From Bacteroidota bacterium (GTDB lineage Bacteria; Bacteroidota; Ignavibacteria; UBA10030; UBA8401), in assembly GCA_041658205.1 (NCBI GenBank), contig JBBAAO010000004.1, positions 22,623-86,622 on the forward strand: a stretch of DNA of 64,000 nucleotides. The letters are read 5' to 3'. Numbering within the stretch: the stretch's first letter is position 1; every line of letters starts with the position of its first letter. Shown in pieces: positions 33,726 to 41,318 of the stretch. The position numbers and the translations under genes were made by a program. The notes under the pieces were generated by a model. It saw only the letters and a program-made list of their open reading frames with translations, did not search any database and had not been told where the DNA came from.

Positions 33726-34064
33726 CTAATTAAAAACGAATATTTTAAGCAACCAGACCACAATTATAGCAATACCGATAAACAATGAGAGTGTGACAAG
33801 TTTTCTTGAAGTCGATTCATACTTCACCTTTTGCGTCTCTTCAATTGCTACCAGATACATAACACACTTGTAATTTGAAAAAAGCATTATGAATACTAAA
33901 AATAACGTAGAAGCCAAATGATACAATGGCCATTGTGGTACTTTTAAATCAAATAACCCAAAATGTTCTCTATAAATAAGAAAAGCTGCAAAAGATGTAA
34001 CAAAGAGAAAACAATAAATTGAGGCTTTGATCTTGATCTTTCTGTTTTCCACAATTATCAACAT
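33726..34064 (-). CDS. Small integral membrane protein, three helices
   Basis: A 112-aa protein with hydrophobic stretches near 13-30 (ASIYCFLFVTSFAAFLIY), 47-70 (LYHLASTLFLVFIMLFSNYKCVMYLV) and 91-110 (LVTLSLFIGIAIIVVWLLKIF). The loop YKCVMYLVAIEETQKVKYESTSRK separates the last two. The start is uncertain: an ATG at 34064 is chosen, but a GTG at 34088 inside the half-site would add MQKNIPRK. No known family. Confidence 0.75.
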   Translation of the reverse strand: MLIIVENRKIKIKASIYCFLFVTSFAAFLIYREHFGLFDLKVPQWPLYHLASTLFLVFIMLFSNYKCVMYLVAIEETQKVKYESTSRKLVTLSLFIGIAIIVVWLLKIFVFN

Positions 34065-34087
34065 CTTTCTGGGTATGTTTTTTTGCA

Positions 34088-34249
34088 CCCTAACGGACTG
34101 GAACTAAGCCGCGTGGTAACGTTCCCGTAAAGAAAACTGCTTTTTAAATTGCTGATCTCTTCCGCTATAGTATGTTGTGCTTAGATTTTACGACACTTCC
34201 CGGCTAAACCCTATACAGTTACCACGTCGGCTTGAGTGACTGGTTAGGC
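34088..34249 (-). repeat. attC 52, class I with eroded inner stem
   Basis: GCC/GGC outer arms and tggtaac/gttacca are intact. The GC-rich inner arms are gone: cgttcccgtaaagaa on the left against ccctatacag on the right. R' ccctaac, R'' gttaggc. Confidence 0.94.
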
Positions 34250-34267
34250 GACACACGGTAGACATTT

Positions 34268-34498
34268 TTACCCGCCTGACGAAATGAATGATATTACGAG
34301 GCCAATAATTAATACAATAAATGCAATTTGTTTATATCTCCATCATTCGGTTGTGTAATATTCTTTTTTGGGAAATGGTGAAATAAACGACTTTCTATAA
34401 GTCTCGTCGCCAAGTTCTGTCAAACTTTTATTTGCGACATAATTGATAATGCCGCTAATAATTATTGTTCCGAATAATATTAATTGAGTGTCGCCCAT
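34268..34498 (-). pseudogene. Two-helix membrane protein gene with in-frame TGA
   Basis: From the ATG at 34498 the frame gives MGDTQLILFGTIIISGIINYVANKSLTELGDETYRKSFISPFPKKEYYTTE, then TGA. It continues in frame as WRYKQIAFIVLIIGLVISFISSGG to a TAA. The two halves make a sensible 76-residue two-helix protein, so the TGA is probably a nonsense mutation (or, less likely, recoding). Alternatively only the first 51 residues are made. No other gene fits this cassette. Confidence 0.72.
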
Positions 34499-34525
34499 TT
34501 ATTATAAAGAATATTTTTTTGTGGC

Positions 34526-34693
34526 GCCTAACGGACTGGAACTAAGCTGCGTTGCAACGTTTTATCGCGGCCTCGAAAATACTTTTCGTGATTTCGTTCG
34601 CTCTTTCGCTGACGTATGTTGTGTTCTCGTTTTTCAACTTTCGAATAAAACCCAAGCCGCGGTTGCAACGTCAGCTTGAGTGACTGGTTAGGC
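34526..34693 (-). repeat. attC 53, class E
   Basis: GCT/AGC with gcaac and tcgcggcctcg/aagccgcgg. R' gcctaac, R'' gttaggc. Confidence 0.96.
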
Positions 34694-34717
34694 AACATAA
34701 AGCAGTACCATTGTGAT

Positions 34718-35149
34718 TTAATAAATAGTATGTTTTTTATTTATTACCAAATCATAAATCATACGGTTACCATTATGACCAAGATAAAAATGGTACATCA
34801 CTTGAAACACAATTGCTAAAAAATAAAAGGTTGAAAGTAGCAAAATAAATATCACGGTGAAGAATATCGTACTTTTCCATAATCTTTTGAAAAGTGCCCA
34901 TACTGCGCCGCCAAAAAATGCACTCCAATTCCATTGACCACCATATTCTTTAGCAGAATAACCAATTTTCAATAACTCTAATACGTAATAATTGGATAAT
35001 TTATTTGATATTTCTTTGATTCTATTATCAACAAATTTTTTGTTCGAAGAACAATTCTTGCATAACGATAAACCTTCGATGTTCTCTGAATCTATTGATA
35101 TTTCATTTTCACAAAACGAACATATGTTATTAATTAGAATCTCGCTCAT
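34718..35149 (-). CDS. Zinc-ribbon DUF2628-type membrane protein
   Basis: A 143-aa protein. Residues 10-36 contain two CxxC pairs (CSFC and CKNC), a small zinc ribbon. A helix then leads to GGQWNWSAFFGGAVWALFKRLWKST (about 74-98), which matches the FNWAAFFFGPLWALYRK.W hallmark of DUF2628. The rest is membrane helix (TIFFTVIFILLLSTFYFLAIVFQV). Members are inner-membrane proteins of unknown role. ATG at 35149. Confidence 0.87.
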   Translation of the reverse strand: MSEILINNICSFCENEISIDSENIEGLSLCKNCSSNKKFVDNRIKEISNKLSNYYVLELLKIGYSAKEYGGQWNWSAFFGGAVWALFKRLWKSTIFFTVIFILLLSTFYFLAIVFQVMYHFYLGHNGNRMIYDLVINKKHTIY

Positions 35150-35166
35150 TGTTGATTCTTTATGTT

Positions 35167-35331
35167 GCCTAACGGACTGGAACTAAACTGCGTGCAAACG
35201 TTCCAGCGCGCCGGATTGTATTTTTAAATTGCTGATAACTATCGCTGTCATAAGTTGCCATTTGAGAACTCAACACTCAAAACACAGAGCGCGTCGCGGT
35301 TTGCACGTCATGTTTGAGTGACTGGTTAGCC
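35167..35331 (-). repeat. attC 54, class D
   Basis: ACT/ATGTTT with gcaaac. R' gcctaac, R'' gttagcc. Confidence 0.96.
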
Positions 35332-35504
35332 CGCGCAATTATTTTTTGAAACGCTACACTGCTGGCGGCTGGCGTAAGCCACATTTAATTAAACAACAAC
35401 TTTTGAATGTTAAAGAACTGTTTATTTGTTTTTTTGATTTTGCAACAAATCTCAAATTGAATTACAAAACTTGAGCAACATTTTAATTTGCCGCCAGCAG
35501 AGCG
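35332..35504. mobile_element. Gene-less cassette, family 1
   Basis: Inner arms intact. The right two thirds agrees with the copy at 14934, 20 kb away. Confidence 0.88.
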
Positions 35505-35668
35505 GGCTAACGGACTGGAACTAACCTGCGTTGCAACGTTCCAGCGCGTGGGATTTTGTTTTTAAATTGCTGACAACTATCGCTATCGTATGTTGTGTTT
35601 TCATTTTTCGACACTTGTAAACTTAGAGCGCAAGCGGTTGCAACGTCAGGTCGAGTGACTGGTTAGGG
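35505..35668 (-). repeat. attC 55
   Basis: CCT arm against caggtcgag, gcaac stem, ccagcgcgtggg/gagcgcaagcgg. R' ggctaac, R'' gttaggg. Confidence 0.95.
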
Positions 35669-36052
35669 CGCAATAAGTTTATACAGCAGAATTATGTTGG
35701 TTGCAAACAACTGCAAAATATAATAATAGATAAATACAATTATTATGAAAATGAGTATATATGTTGAATCGTCGCCTAAACCCCAATTGTTAGAAATAAT
35801 AAATTTTAGAATTGTTCCCCATAAATTAAGATAACCAATAACTCCCCATATTAGCGCAGAGAGTATTAACGTAACTACGGGATTAGAGAAGTTATCTCCG
35901 AACAATCCTTCAAATAACAATTGAGGTAGTAGAAAAATAAAAACACCAATAAGTCCACCCGCAAGCATCGAAATAATGACAAAAGATGAATTTTCTTTCG
36001 CATTGTCGATATATTTCAAAATTCTTTCAACTTTGTTTGTAATGACTTTCAT
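35663..36052 (-). CDS. Membrane protein, three to four helices
   Basis: A 129-aa protein with helices near 24-46 (FVIISMLAGGLIGVFIFLLPQLLF), 58-84 and 96-124 (STYILIFIIIVFIYYYILQLFATNIILLY) after a soluble N-terminus (MKVITNKVERILKYIDNAK). Its stop is formed by the tta of gttaggg, so the final residues KLIAP end in the attC. No recognised family; the glycine-rich second helix would fit a small channel or a subunit of a complex. Confidence 0.8.
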   Translation of the reverse strand: MKVITNKVERILKYIDNAKENSSFVIISMLAGGLIGVFIFLLPQLLFEGLFGDNFSNPVVTLILSALIWGVIGYLNLWGTILKFIISNNWGLGDDSTYILIFIIIVFIYYYILQLFATNIILLYKLIAP

Positions 36053-36075
36053 TGTATTTATCGATGGCGATTGCG

Positions 36076-36240
36076 CCCTAACGGACTGGAGCTAAGTTGC
36101 GTGGTAACGTTTTTACGCGAACGCGACCTTGAATAAATTGCTGAAATCTGTTTCTACCGTATGTTGTGCTTAAATATTTCAACTTTGAATACAAAAATCG
36201 CGTTCGCGGTTACCACGTCAACTTGAGCGACTGGTTAGGC
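36076..36240 (-). repeat. attC 56, class A
   Basis: GTT/AAC with acgcgaacgcg; middle gaataaattgctgaaatc. R' ccctaac, R'' gttaggc. Confidence 0.97.
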
Positions 36241-36254
36241 TTTGCAAGTATTTA

Positions 36255-36698
36255 TTATTGAATAACCACAAACTCAATTGTCAACTCTTGACGTTGAAAC
36301 TTGATTATTTGACGTGGATAAAACCATCCATCACATTGACCCATCATTAATGCTGAAAACTTTTTGCGATAAATGTTTACAGTGTTGTTATATACTTCAA
36401 TTTTATTAATCAAATCTAAGTTTCCCGTGCAACCTGATTGCGCAGGATAAAAAATTGCAACTATTTGATCTTTCTGAAAATCTATCTGTGGCATCGGTGG
36501 CTTTGAACCGGTCCAATAATTATTGCATAAATTGATCCAAGTTACACTATCCTTTATTATTAGGGTTGTGTCTTTATTTAAATTAATCCCAGTGCTAACA
36601 GTTTCAAAAGGAATAGTTTTTACTGGTTCGGTTGAACTATCTTTACAAGCTATAATGACTGTGCTTAATATTATTGTAAACAACAATTGAGTTTTCAT
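36255..36698 (-). CDS. PrcB-like lipoprotein
   Basis: A 147-aa protein with lipobox VIIAC (Cys18). The mature part PFETVSTGINLNKDTTLIIKDSVTWINLCNNYWTGSKPPMPQIDFQKDQIVAIFYPAQSGCTGNLDLINKIEVYNNTVNI follows the PrcB C-terminal domain pattern (f......sGi....v.id..eW..lw........p..p.vDF....Viav..G....g.y.i.I..V). PrcB stabilises the PrtP protease complex in Treponema; lipoproteins with this domain are common elsewhere with no proven partner. AGAGG precedes the ATG. Confidence 0.82.
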   Translation of the reverse strand: MKTQLLFTIILSTVIIACKDSSTEPVKTIPFETVSTGINLNKDTTLIIKDSVTWINLCNNYWTGSKPPMPQIDFQKDQIVAIFYPAQSGCTGNLDLINKIEVYNNTVNIYRKKFSALMMGQCDGWFYPRQIIKFQRQELTIEFVVIQ

Positions 36699-36716
36699 AA
36701 AACCTCTTTTTGCAAA

Positions 36717-36880
36717 GCCTAACGGACTGGAGCTAACCTGCGTGGTAACGTTCCAGAGCGCGGGATTCTGTTTTTAAATTAAAAATGATGTCGCGTATCG
36801 TAAGTTGTCATTTGAGAACACAACACTCAAAACTCAAAGCGCGTCGCGGTTACCACGTCAGGTTGAGCGACTGGTTAGCC
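36717..36880 (-). repeat. attC 57, class C
   Basis: CCT/AGG with ccagagcgcggg. R' gcctaac, R'' gttagcc. Confidence 0.97.
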
Positions 36881-36889
36881 AGCCTTTTA

Positions 36890-37291
36890 TTATTTGTATT
36901 TAAGTAAATACAAAATGATAGATATAATTAACAGTATGCCAATTGCTAAATACCTCTGTTTTTTTGTAACCGCTTTTGCAAATTTAACTTCTACAGGAGC
37001 TGAAATATATTTTTGAATATTGAGAAAACTGTTGATCGCAAAATCGTACATTTTTTGAGAAGTAATAATTCGCAAGACAGATACAGGAAAAAATGCAACA
37101 TCTGCTTTAATAATAATTACTTTCTGTGCTTCAGATTGTTTTATTGTCCAGTCAAAGAATTCTATACGATCATCAATAAATCGTAGATCACCACGTTTAG
37201 TATCTTTCCAAAGTGAGAATGCAATTGGATTTTCTTTATTATCAAGTTCTATTGTTCGACCAGTTGCTTGTATTTTATACTCTTTATTCAT
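36890..37291 (-). CDS. Tail-anchored protein with beta domain
   Basis: A 133-aa protein. Residues 1-85 form a beta-rich domain (EYKIQATGRTIELDNKENPIAFSLWKDTKRGDLRFIDDRIEFFDWTIKQSEAQKVIIIKADVAFFPVSVLRI). A helix follows (SQKMYDFAINSFLNIQKYI) and a single C-terminal membrane segment (YLAIGILLIISIILYLL) ends KYK. The layout is that of a PH-like cytoplasmic domain held to the inner membrane by its tail. Family not identified. Confidence 0.8.
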   Translation of the reverse strand: MNKEYKIQATGRTIELDNKENPIAFSLWKDTKRGDLRFIDDRIEFFDWTIKQSEAQKVIIIKADVAFFPVSVLRIITSQKMYDFAINSFLNIQKYISAPVEVKFAKAVTKKQRYLAIGILLIISIILYLLKYK

Positions 37292-37308
37292 TTTGCTAAT
37301 GCGAGGCT

Positions 37309-37473
37309 GGCTAACGGACTGGAGCTAAGTTGCGTGGTAACGTTTTTACGCGAACGCGACCTTGATTAATTTGCTAATAACTGTTTGAATCGTATGTTGT
37401 GCTTAAATATTTCAACTTTGAATACAAAAATCGCGTTCGCGGTTACCACGTCAACTTGAGCGACTGGTTAGGC
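37309..37473 (-). repeat. attC 58, class A
   Basis: GTT/AAC with acgcgaacgcg. R' ggctaac, R'' gttaggc. Confidence 0.97.
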
Positions 37474-37476
37474 ACC

Positions 37477-37938
37477 TTACACAAAATAAATATCACTCTT
37501 TTCGAGTTTTTGACATATAGAAAATGCCTCGGTCGGACATTTACCATTTTCTATTAATGCGGACCAAAATGAATTATCGAACATTCTGTTTAAATACATA
37601 TATCGACATGAAATTAATAGTTTCCCTCTATCCCAACCTGTTTCTGTAGAATGTGATACTTCATAGTGATCCTCTAATTCATAAAATGAAATAGCAGATT
37701 TAGCTAACCACTTTTTATCTAAAAACTTTCCTAACTCCACAACCTCTTTTTCGCTCACTTCGAATTGATCAACAAATGATTTATGCCAGTCCGCACCATC
37801 GTTAAAGGCTGGATATACTCCTGAATCCCAGGCATAAATATATGCGGGAGAAAATGGAGTGTTCTCCCAATTCATCTTCGCAGAATTCAAAATATTAAAT
37901 CGCATTAATTGAAAAAGTGATTTGCTATTTGTATCCAT
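37477..37938 (-). CDS. Hypothetical soluble protein
   Basis: A 153-aa protein. AGAGGG lies 6 bp before the ATG at 37938; longer readings start in the leader. The sequence is rich in aromatics (MRFNILNSAKMNWENTPFSPAYIYAWDSGVYPAFNDGADWHKSFVDQFEVSEKEVVELGKFLDKKWLAKSAISFYELEDHYE) and ends in a helical region with three cysteines. It is mostly alpha-helical. No signal, membrane segment or known domain. The stop is 4 bp from the attC half-site. Confidence 0.8.
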   Translation of the reverse strand: MDTNSKSLFQLMRFNILNSAKMNWENTPFSPAYIYAWDSGVYPAFNDGADWHKSFVDQFEVSEKEVVELGKFLDKKWLAKSAISFYELEDHYEVSHSTETGWDRGKLLISCRYMYLNRMFDNSFWSALIENGKCPTEAFSICQKLEKSDIYFV

Positions 37939-37988
37939 AAAAAACCCTCTTTTTATAATAAAGTTTAACAACAAAAATACGTTAAGGT

Positions 37989-38153
37989 GCCTAACGGACT
38001 GGAGCTAACCTGCGTGGTAACGTTTTTACGCGGACGCAAGGCTCATTAATTTGCAGATAACTATCTCTATCGGGTGTTGTGTTTAGATATTTCAACTTTG
38101 AATACAAAAATTGCGGCCGCGGTTACCACGTCAGGTTGAGCGACTGGTTAGGG
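37989..38153 (-). repeat. attC 59, class B
   Basis: CCT/AGG with acgcggacgca. R' gcctaac, R'' gttaggg. Confidence 0.97.
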
Positions 38154-38164
38154 CGCAAGAGATT

Positions 38165-38872
38165 TTACATCGGCAGAATATTAACATACAACGTATCCTG
38201 TTCATATTGAGTCTTAAATGGAACTTTAATTATTTTCGGTAATAAATTATTTTTATACGCTTCAGATTTGTAGGTTATAATAGTATTGATCGTTGTTGGA
38301 TATTGTTGTGGCGGAAATATGTTTGTTTTAATTTTGACACTACACCAGTTAGGAACTAATGATGAATCAAAATTGCATATCAAAGTATCCCTTGTCCCAT
38401 AATTCCATATTGCGAAGTGTACGGTAGTATCAATTAATAAATTGTAATTCTTAAAGACTTCAATTGTGTCTGGAAACAAAAAATGAAATGGCTTGTGGAT
38501 AATATACAATGTATCAATAGGGTTTTTGGATGAAATGCTAAAATCTTCACTATAACTTGTTGCGCCAAAGTATTGATTTGGTAAAGCAATGATTTTATAA
38601 TTACCCGCTGAAACATTTGAAAAATTACATTCACCGTTTAGCTCTGTAGATAACACCTGAACTGTGTCAAAAGTAGTAGAGCGAGATTTAAGTAATTTAA
38701 GGGTAACCGGCCATATTGTCCTACTTATAGGATTTAATAGCACAATTGCTTTTACTGAACCCTTTGTGTTGTCAATATTTTGATCAACTGGAGAACTTGA
38801 CTCCTTTTTACAAGAAGACAAAATTACTAGTAGCGGTAATAAAATTACAATTAGTATTTTGTAAATGGTCAT
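38165..38872 (-). CDS. Lipoprotein with a beta-sandwich domain
   Basis: A 235-aa protein with lipobox ILSSC (Cys21). Residues 35-115 (GSVKAIVLLNPISRTIWPVTLKLLKSRSTTFDTVQVLSTELNGECNFSNVSAGNYKIIALPNQYFGATSYSEDFSI) match the carboxypeptidase-regulatory/SpaA-type sandwich (G....V.L.......NGE..F.NV.AGNYKI.A). A second beta domain (130-235) ends YVNILPM. GGAAGGAAGAG gives a strong ribosome site. Probably outer-membrane attached. Confidence 0.86.
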   Translation of the reverse strand: MTIYKILIVILLPLLVILSSCKKESSSPVDQNIDNTKGSVKAIVLLNPISRTIWPVTLKLLKSRSTTFDTVQVLSTELNGECNFSNVSAGNYKIIALPNQYFGATSYSEDFSISSKNPIDTLYIIHKPFHFLFPDTIEVFKNYNLLIDTTVHFAIWNYGTRDTLICNFDSSLVPNWCSVKIKTNIFPPQQYPTTINTIITYKSEAYKNNLLPKIIKVPFKTQYEQDTLYVNILPM

Positions 38873-38888
38873 CTCTTCCTTCCTTGCG

Positions 38889-39052
38889 CCCTAACGGACT
38901 GGAGCTAACCTGCGTGGTAACGCTTCAGCGCGCCGGAATCCGTTTTTAAACTAAAAATGATGTTTCGTATCGTAAGTTGTCAATTGAGAACACAACACTT
39001 AAAATTCAAAGCGCGTCGCGGTTACCACGTCAGGTTGAGCGACTGGTTAGCC
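38889..39052 (-). repeat. attC 60, class C
   Basis: CCT/AGG with tggtaacgcttcagcgcg. R' ccctaac, R'' gttagcc. Confidence 0.96.
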
Positions 39053-39161
39053 GGCATATATGAGATTATATTTAAATTATTTGAAGTATTAAATATTTAT
39101 AACTCTCTCATATGATCAATCGAATTTATTTTTATACTTACGAATTTTGTAACAATTAAAC

Positions 39162-39190
39162 AAACAAGCTGTCTTGTGGACAGCTTGTTT
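39162..39190 (-). terminator. Strong bidirectional-type terminator hairpin
   Basis: A 12-bp perfect stem AAACAAGCTGTC (39162-39173)/GACAGCTTGTTT (39179-39190) around TTGTG. It lies 74 bp after the stop of the gene at 39264 and is followed on that strand by a T-rich run. Confidence 0.82.
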
Positions 39191-39263
39191 TGGTCGTATG
39201 ATAAAGGATTAATGATTAATATTATTTAATAGAATGTAAATAGTTTTTAATCTTATTCAATTA

Positions 39264-40070
39264 TTATTCAGCAGCTATTCCAGTTGAAACATCAAGTGGA
39301 ATACATGTAGCGGCCCTTCCATTGTTCACGGCAGTTGATACAAACGCAACTACAGAAATATGTTGGTTAGCTTGGATCAGAGTACCAGGGTACGCTTGAA
39401 AATATGTTGTTTGATTTGCACCAAGGTTCCATGTGTTAGGACCGCTAACAGTCGTTCCATTATTAAATGCGGCAATAGAAACCCAAATTGGAGTAGTAGT
39501 ACCTTCAAGAGGTGGTACTCTAAATGTATTTCCAGAAATAGCCAATGGTAACAAAGTCATTTGATGAATATAACCTGTAATATTTGAACTAGCGCTTACC
39601 TGTATAGGTTGGGTTGAGGATACAGGAGTACCTCCCATAGCTGGATAAATCCAAAGTACGTTACCAGGTCCCATTTGGTAGGACACGCCACCACCAATAT
39701 ATACAGTAGTATTTGCATAGTGACTGGCAATTTGCATAGATGCATTATCATTATTATGAAAATTAACGGAGACAGCCAACTGGGGCATGATATAAGTATA
39801 GGGGTAATAAGTAGGAGTTACTGCATTAGTTAGTGTTGCTTTTGCAAATTTTGATCGATCTGGTTGATTTATTATTTCCTCTTTAATTAATGCACCATTA
39901 TCATTATATAACCTAACCAACATTTTACCTGGATCCAATTCAGGCAAGTTTGTCTCATTACTTATAGAACTATTTTGTGAATTATTAACAATTGGATTTT
40001 TGTCATTATTGCAACCATTAATAAGTATTACACCAAACAACAAAACAAAATAAGCAAAAGTTGATTTCAT
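39264..40070 (-). CDS. Lipoprotein in a self-contained transcription unit
   Basis: A 268-aa protein with lipobox LINGC (Cys20) and an asparagine/serine-rich linker (NNDKNPIVNNSQNSSISNETN). All-beta repeats follow, with tandem strands such as QLAVSVNFHNNDNASMQIASHYANTTVYIGGGVSYQMGPGNVLWIYPAMGGTP and QANQHISVVAFVSTAVNNGRAATCIP. The cassette is unusual here: about 230 bp lie upstream of the ATG and 210 bp downstream including a terminator, so it may be transcribed on its own. No known family. Confidence 0.85.
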   Translation of the reverse strand: MKSTFAYFVLLFGVILINGCNNDKNPIVNNSQNSSISNETNLPELDPGKMLVRLYNDNGALIKEEIINQPDRSKFAKATLTNAVTPTYYPYTYIMPQLAVSVNFHNNDNASMQIASHYANTTVYIGGGVSYQMGPGNVLWIYPAMGGTPVSSTQPIQVSASSNITGYIHQMTLLPLAISGNTFRVPPLEGTTTPIWVSIAAFNNGTTVSGPNTWNLGANQTTYFQAYPGTLIQANQHISVVAFVSTAVNNGRAATCIPLDVSTGIAAE

Positions 40071-40299
40071 ATGTTTCCCTTTTTTAAATTTATTAAGTAT
40101 TATAATGATTCTTAACTTGATGTTATCAAATTATGTGTTTAAGTAGTTAAGTCATAAAACACCTCCTTATCTTCATTATCCTTTAGCATCAAACTTATTA
40201 CATTAATCAAACATCATTAGATACTTTAATGATTAAATATTTCAGTTTTAGGTATATTTTAGAATATGATATTTTATTTGAATGCAATATTTACACGCC
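40071..40299 (-). promoter_or_regulatory. Long AT-rich leader of the 39264 gene
   Basis: 229 bp without an open frame, far longer than the 10-40 bp leaders of other cassettes here. It holds several TATAAT-like hexamers on the minus strand but no single convincing -35/-10 pair that I can assign by eye. A promoter is inferred from length and the paired terminator. Confidence 0.45.
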
Positions 40300-40464
40300 G
40301 GCTAACGGACTGGAGCTAAGTTGCGTGGTAACGTTTTTACGCGAACGCGACCTTCTTTAATTTGCTGATAATTATTTGAATCGTATGTTGTGCTTAAATA
40401 TTTCAACTTTGAATACAAAAATCGCGTTCGCGGTTACCACGTCAACTTGAGCGACTGGTTAGCC
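40300..40464 (-). repeat. attC 61, class A
   Basis: GTT/AAC with acgcgaacgcg. R' ggctaac, R'' gttagcc. Confidence 0.97.
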
Positions 40465-40476
40465 GGCAAGATTAAA

Positions 40477-40511
40477 TACCACTTGCACATATACCGTTAA
40501 AGTGGTATATT
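40477..40511 (+). promoter_or_regulatory. Promoter and operator of the HigBA cassette
   Basis: TTGCAC (40483-40488) and TATATT (40506-40511) are 17 bp apart. The inverted repeat TACCACTT (40477-40484)/AAGTGGTA (40500-40507) covers both boxes, with a second, inner TATACC/GGTATA. The toxin start (40517) is 6 bp after the -10 box. Confidence 0.77.
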
Positions 40512-40516
40512 TTATT

Positions 40517-40807
40517 GTGATAATCAATTTCCTAGACCAGGCCACCGAAGACATTTACAATGGTTTTGACACCAAACAAGCTAGACGAATTCCGTCTGTC
40601 ATTTGGAAAATCGCTATTAGAAAACTCGACCTATTGAATGCCGCTCATGATTTGATGGATCTCCGGATACCACCGTCAAATCGATTGGAAGCACTCAAGG
40701 GTAATTTTAAAGGCAAACATTCTATTCGAATCAATGATCAATACAGGATTGTCTTCGAATGGACTCAAAGCAATGCAAAAGATGTTCAAATCATTGATTA
40801 TCATTAA
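40517..40807 (+). CDS. higB: HigB-type mRNA interferase toxin
   Basis: A 96-aa protein starting at GTG. It reads INFLDQATEDIYNGFDTKQARRIPSVIWKIAIRKLDLLNAAHDLMDLRIPPSNRLEALKGNFKGKHSIRINDQYRIVFEWTQSNAKDVQIIDYH, a full match to the HigB plasmid-killer pattern (A..IPP.NRLE.L.G...G..SIRINDQ.RI.F.W....A.dV.I.DYH). HigB enzymes cut mRNA on translating ribosomes. A further GTG at 40502 is too close to the -35 box to be used. The start codon falls at the predicted transcription start, so a leaderless message is likely. Confidence 0.95.
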   Translation: MIINFLDQATEDIYNGFDTKQARRIPSVIWKIAIRKLDLLNAAHDLMDLRIPPSNRLEALKGNFKGKHSIRINDQYRIVFEWTQSNAKDVQIIDYH

Positions 40808-40819
40808 AGGAATCTAAAC

Positions 40820-41092
40820 ATGATACCCAAAAACAGAAAACCTACTCATCCTGGCGAAATTCTTTTAGAAGAATTCTTACGGCCAATGGAACTAAGTCAA
40901 TTAGAATTAGCTCGCCGAATGGGTGTGCCTGTGCAAAGAGTTAACACACTGATCAATGGCAAACGTGACATGACTGCAGAAACTGCGGTGCTATTATCAC
41001 GTGTCTTAAAAACCTCTTCCGAATTCTGGATGAATTTACAAGTTGCTTGCGATCTTTACATCGCAAAACAACACCTCGAGCACGCCGCTTAA
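40820..41092 (+). CDS. higA: HigA-type antitoxin
   Basis: A 90-aa Xre-type DNA-binding protein with the HigA signature at the start, PTHPGEILLEEFLRPMELSQLELARRMGVPVQRVNTLINGKRDMTAETAVLLSRVLKTSSEFWMNLQ. The helix-turn-helix spans about 25-48. It should bind both HigB and the inverted repeat at 40477. Twelve bp separate it from the toxin stop and AAAGGAATC serves as ribosome site. It is antiparallel to the array like the other TA cassettes. Confidence 0.96.
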   Translation: MIPKNRKPTHPGEILLEEFLRPMELSQLELARRMGVPVQRVNTLINGKRDMTAETAVLLSRVLKTSSEFWMNLQVACDLYIAKQHLEHAA

Positions 41093-41119
41093 TTATTCAT
41101 CCGCATTCAATTCCTTGCC

Positions 41120-41287
41120 GGCTAACGGACTGGAGCTAAGTTGCGTGGTAACGTTTTATTGCGGCCACGAAATGAATTTTGTGAATTGCTGATAACTTGT
41201 GCTGTCGTATGTTGTGTTCTCGTTTTTCAACATTCGACAGAAAACCAACGCCGCGGTTACCATGTCAACTTGAGCGACTGGTTAGGC
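41120..41287 (-). repeat. attC 62, class F
   Basis: GTT/AAC with ttgcggccacg; right arm ccatgtcaac. R' ggctaac, R'' gttaggc. Confidence 0.96.
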
Positions 41288-41318
41288 GCCATACATTAAT
41301 ACTTCTAAAATGTTTTCG

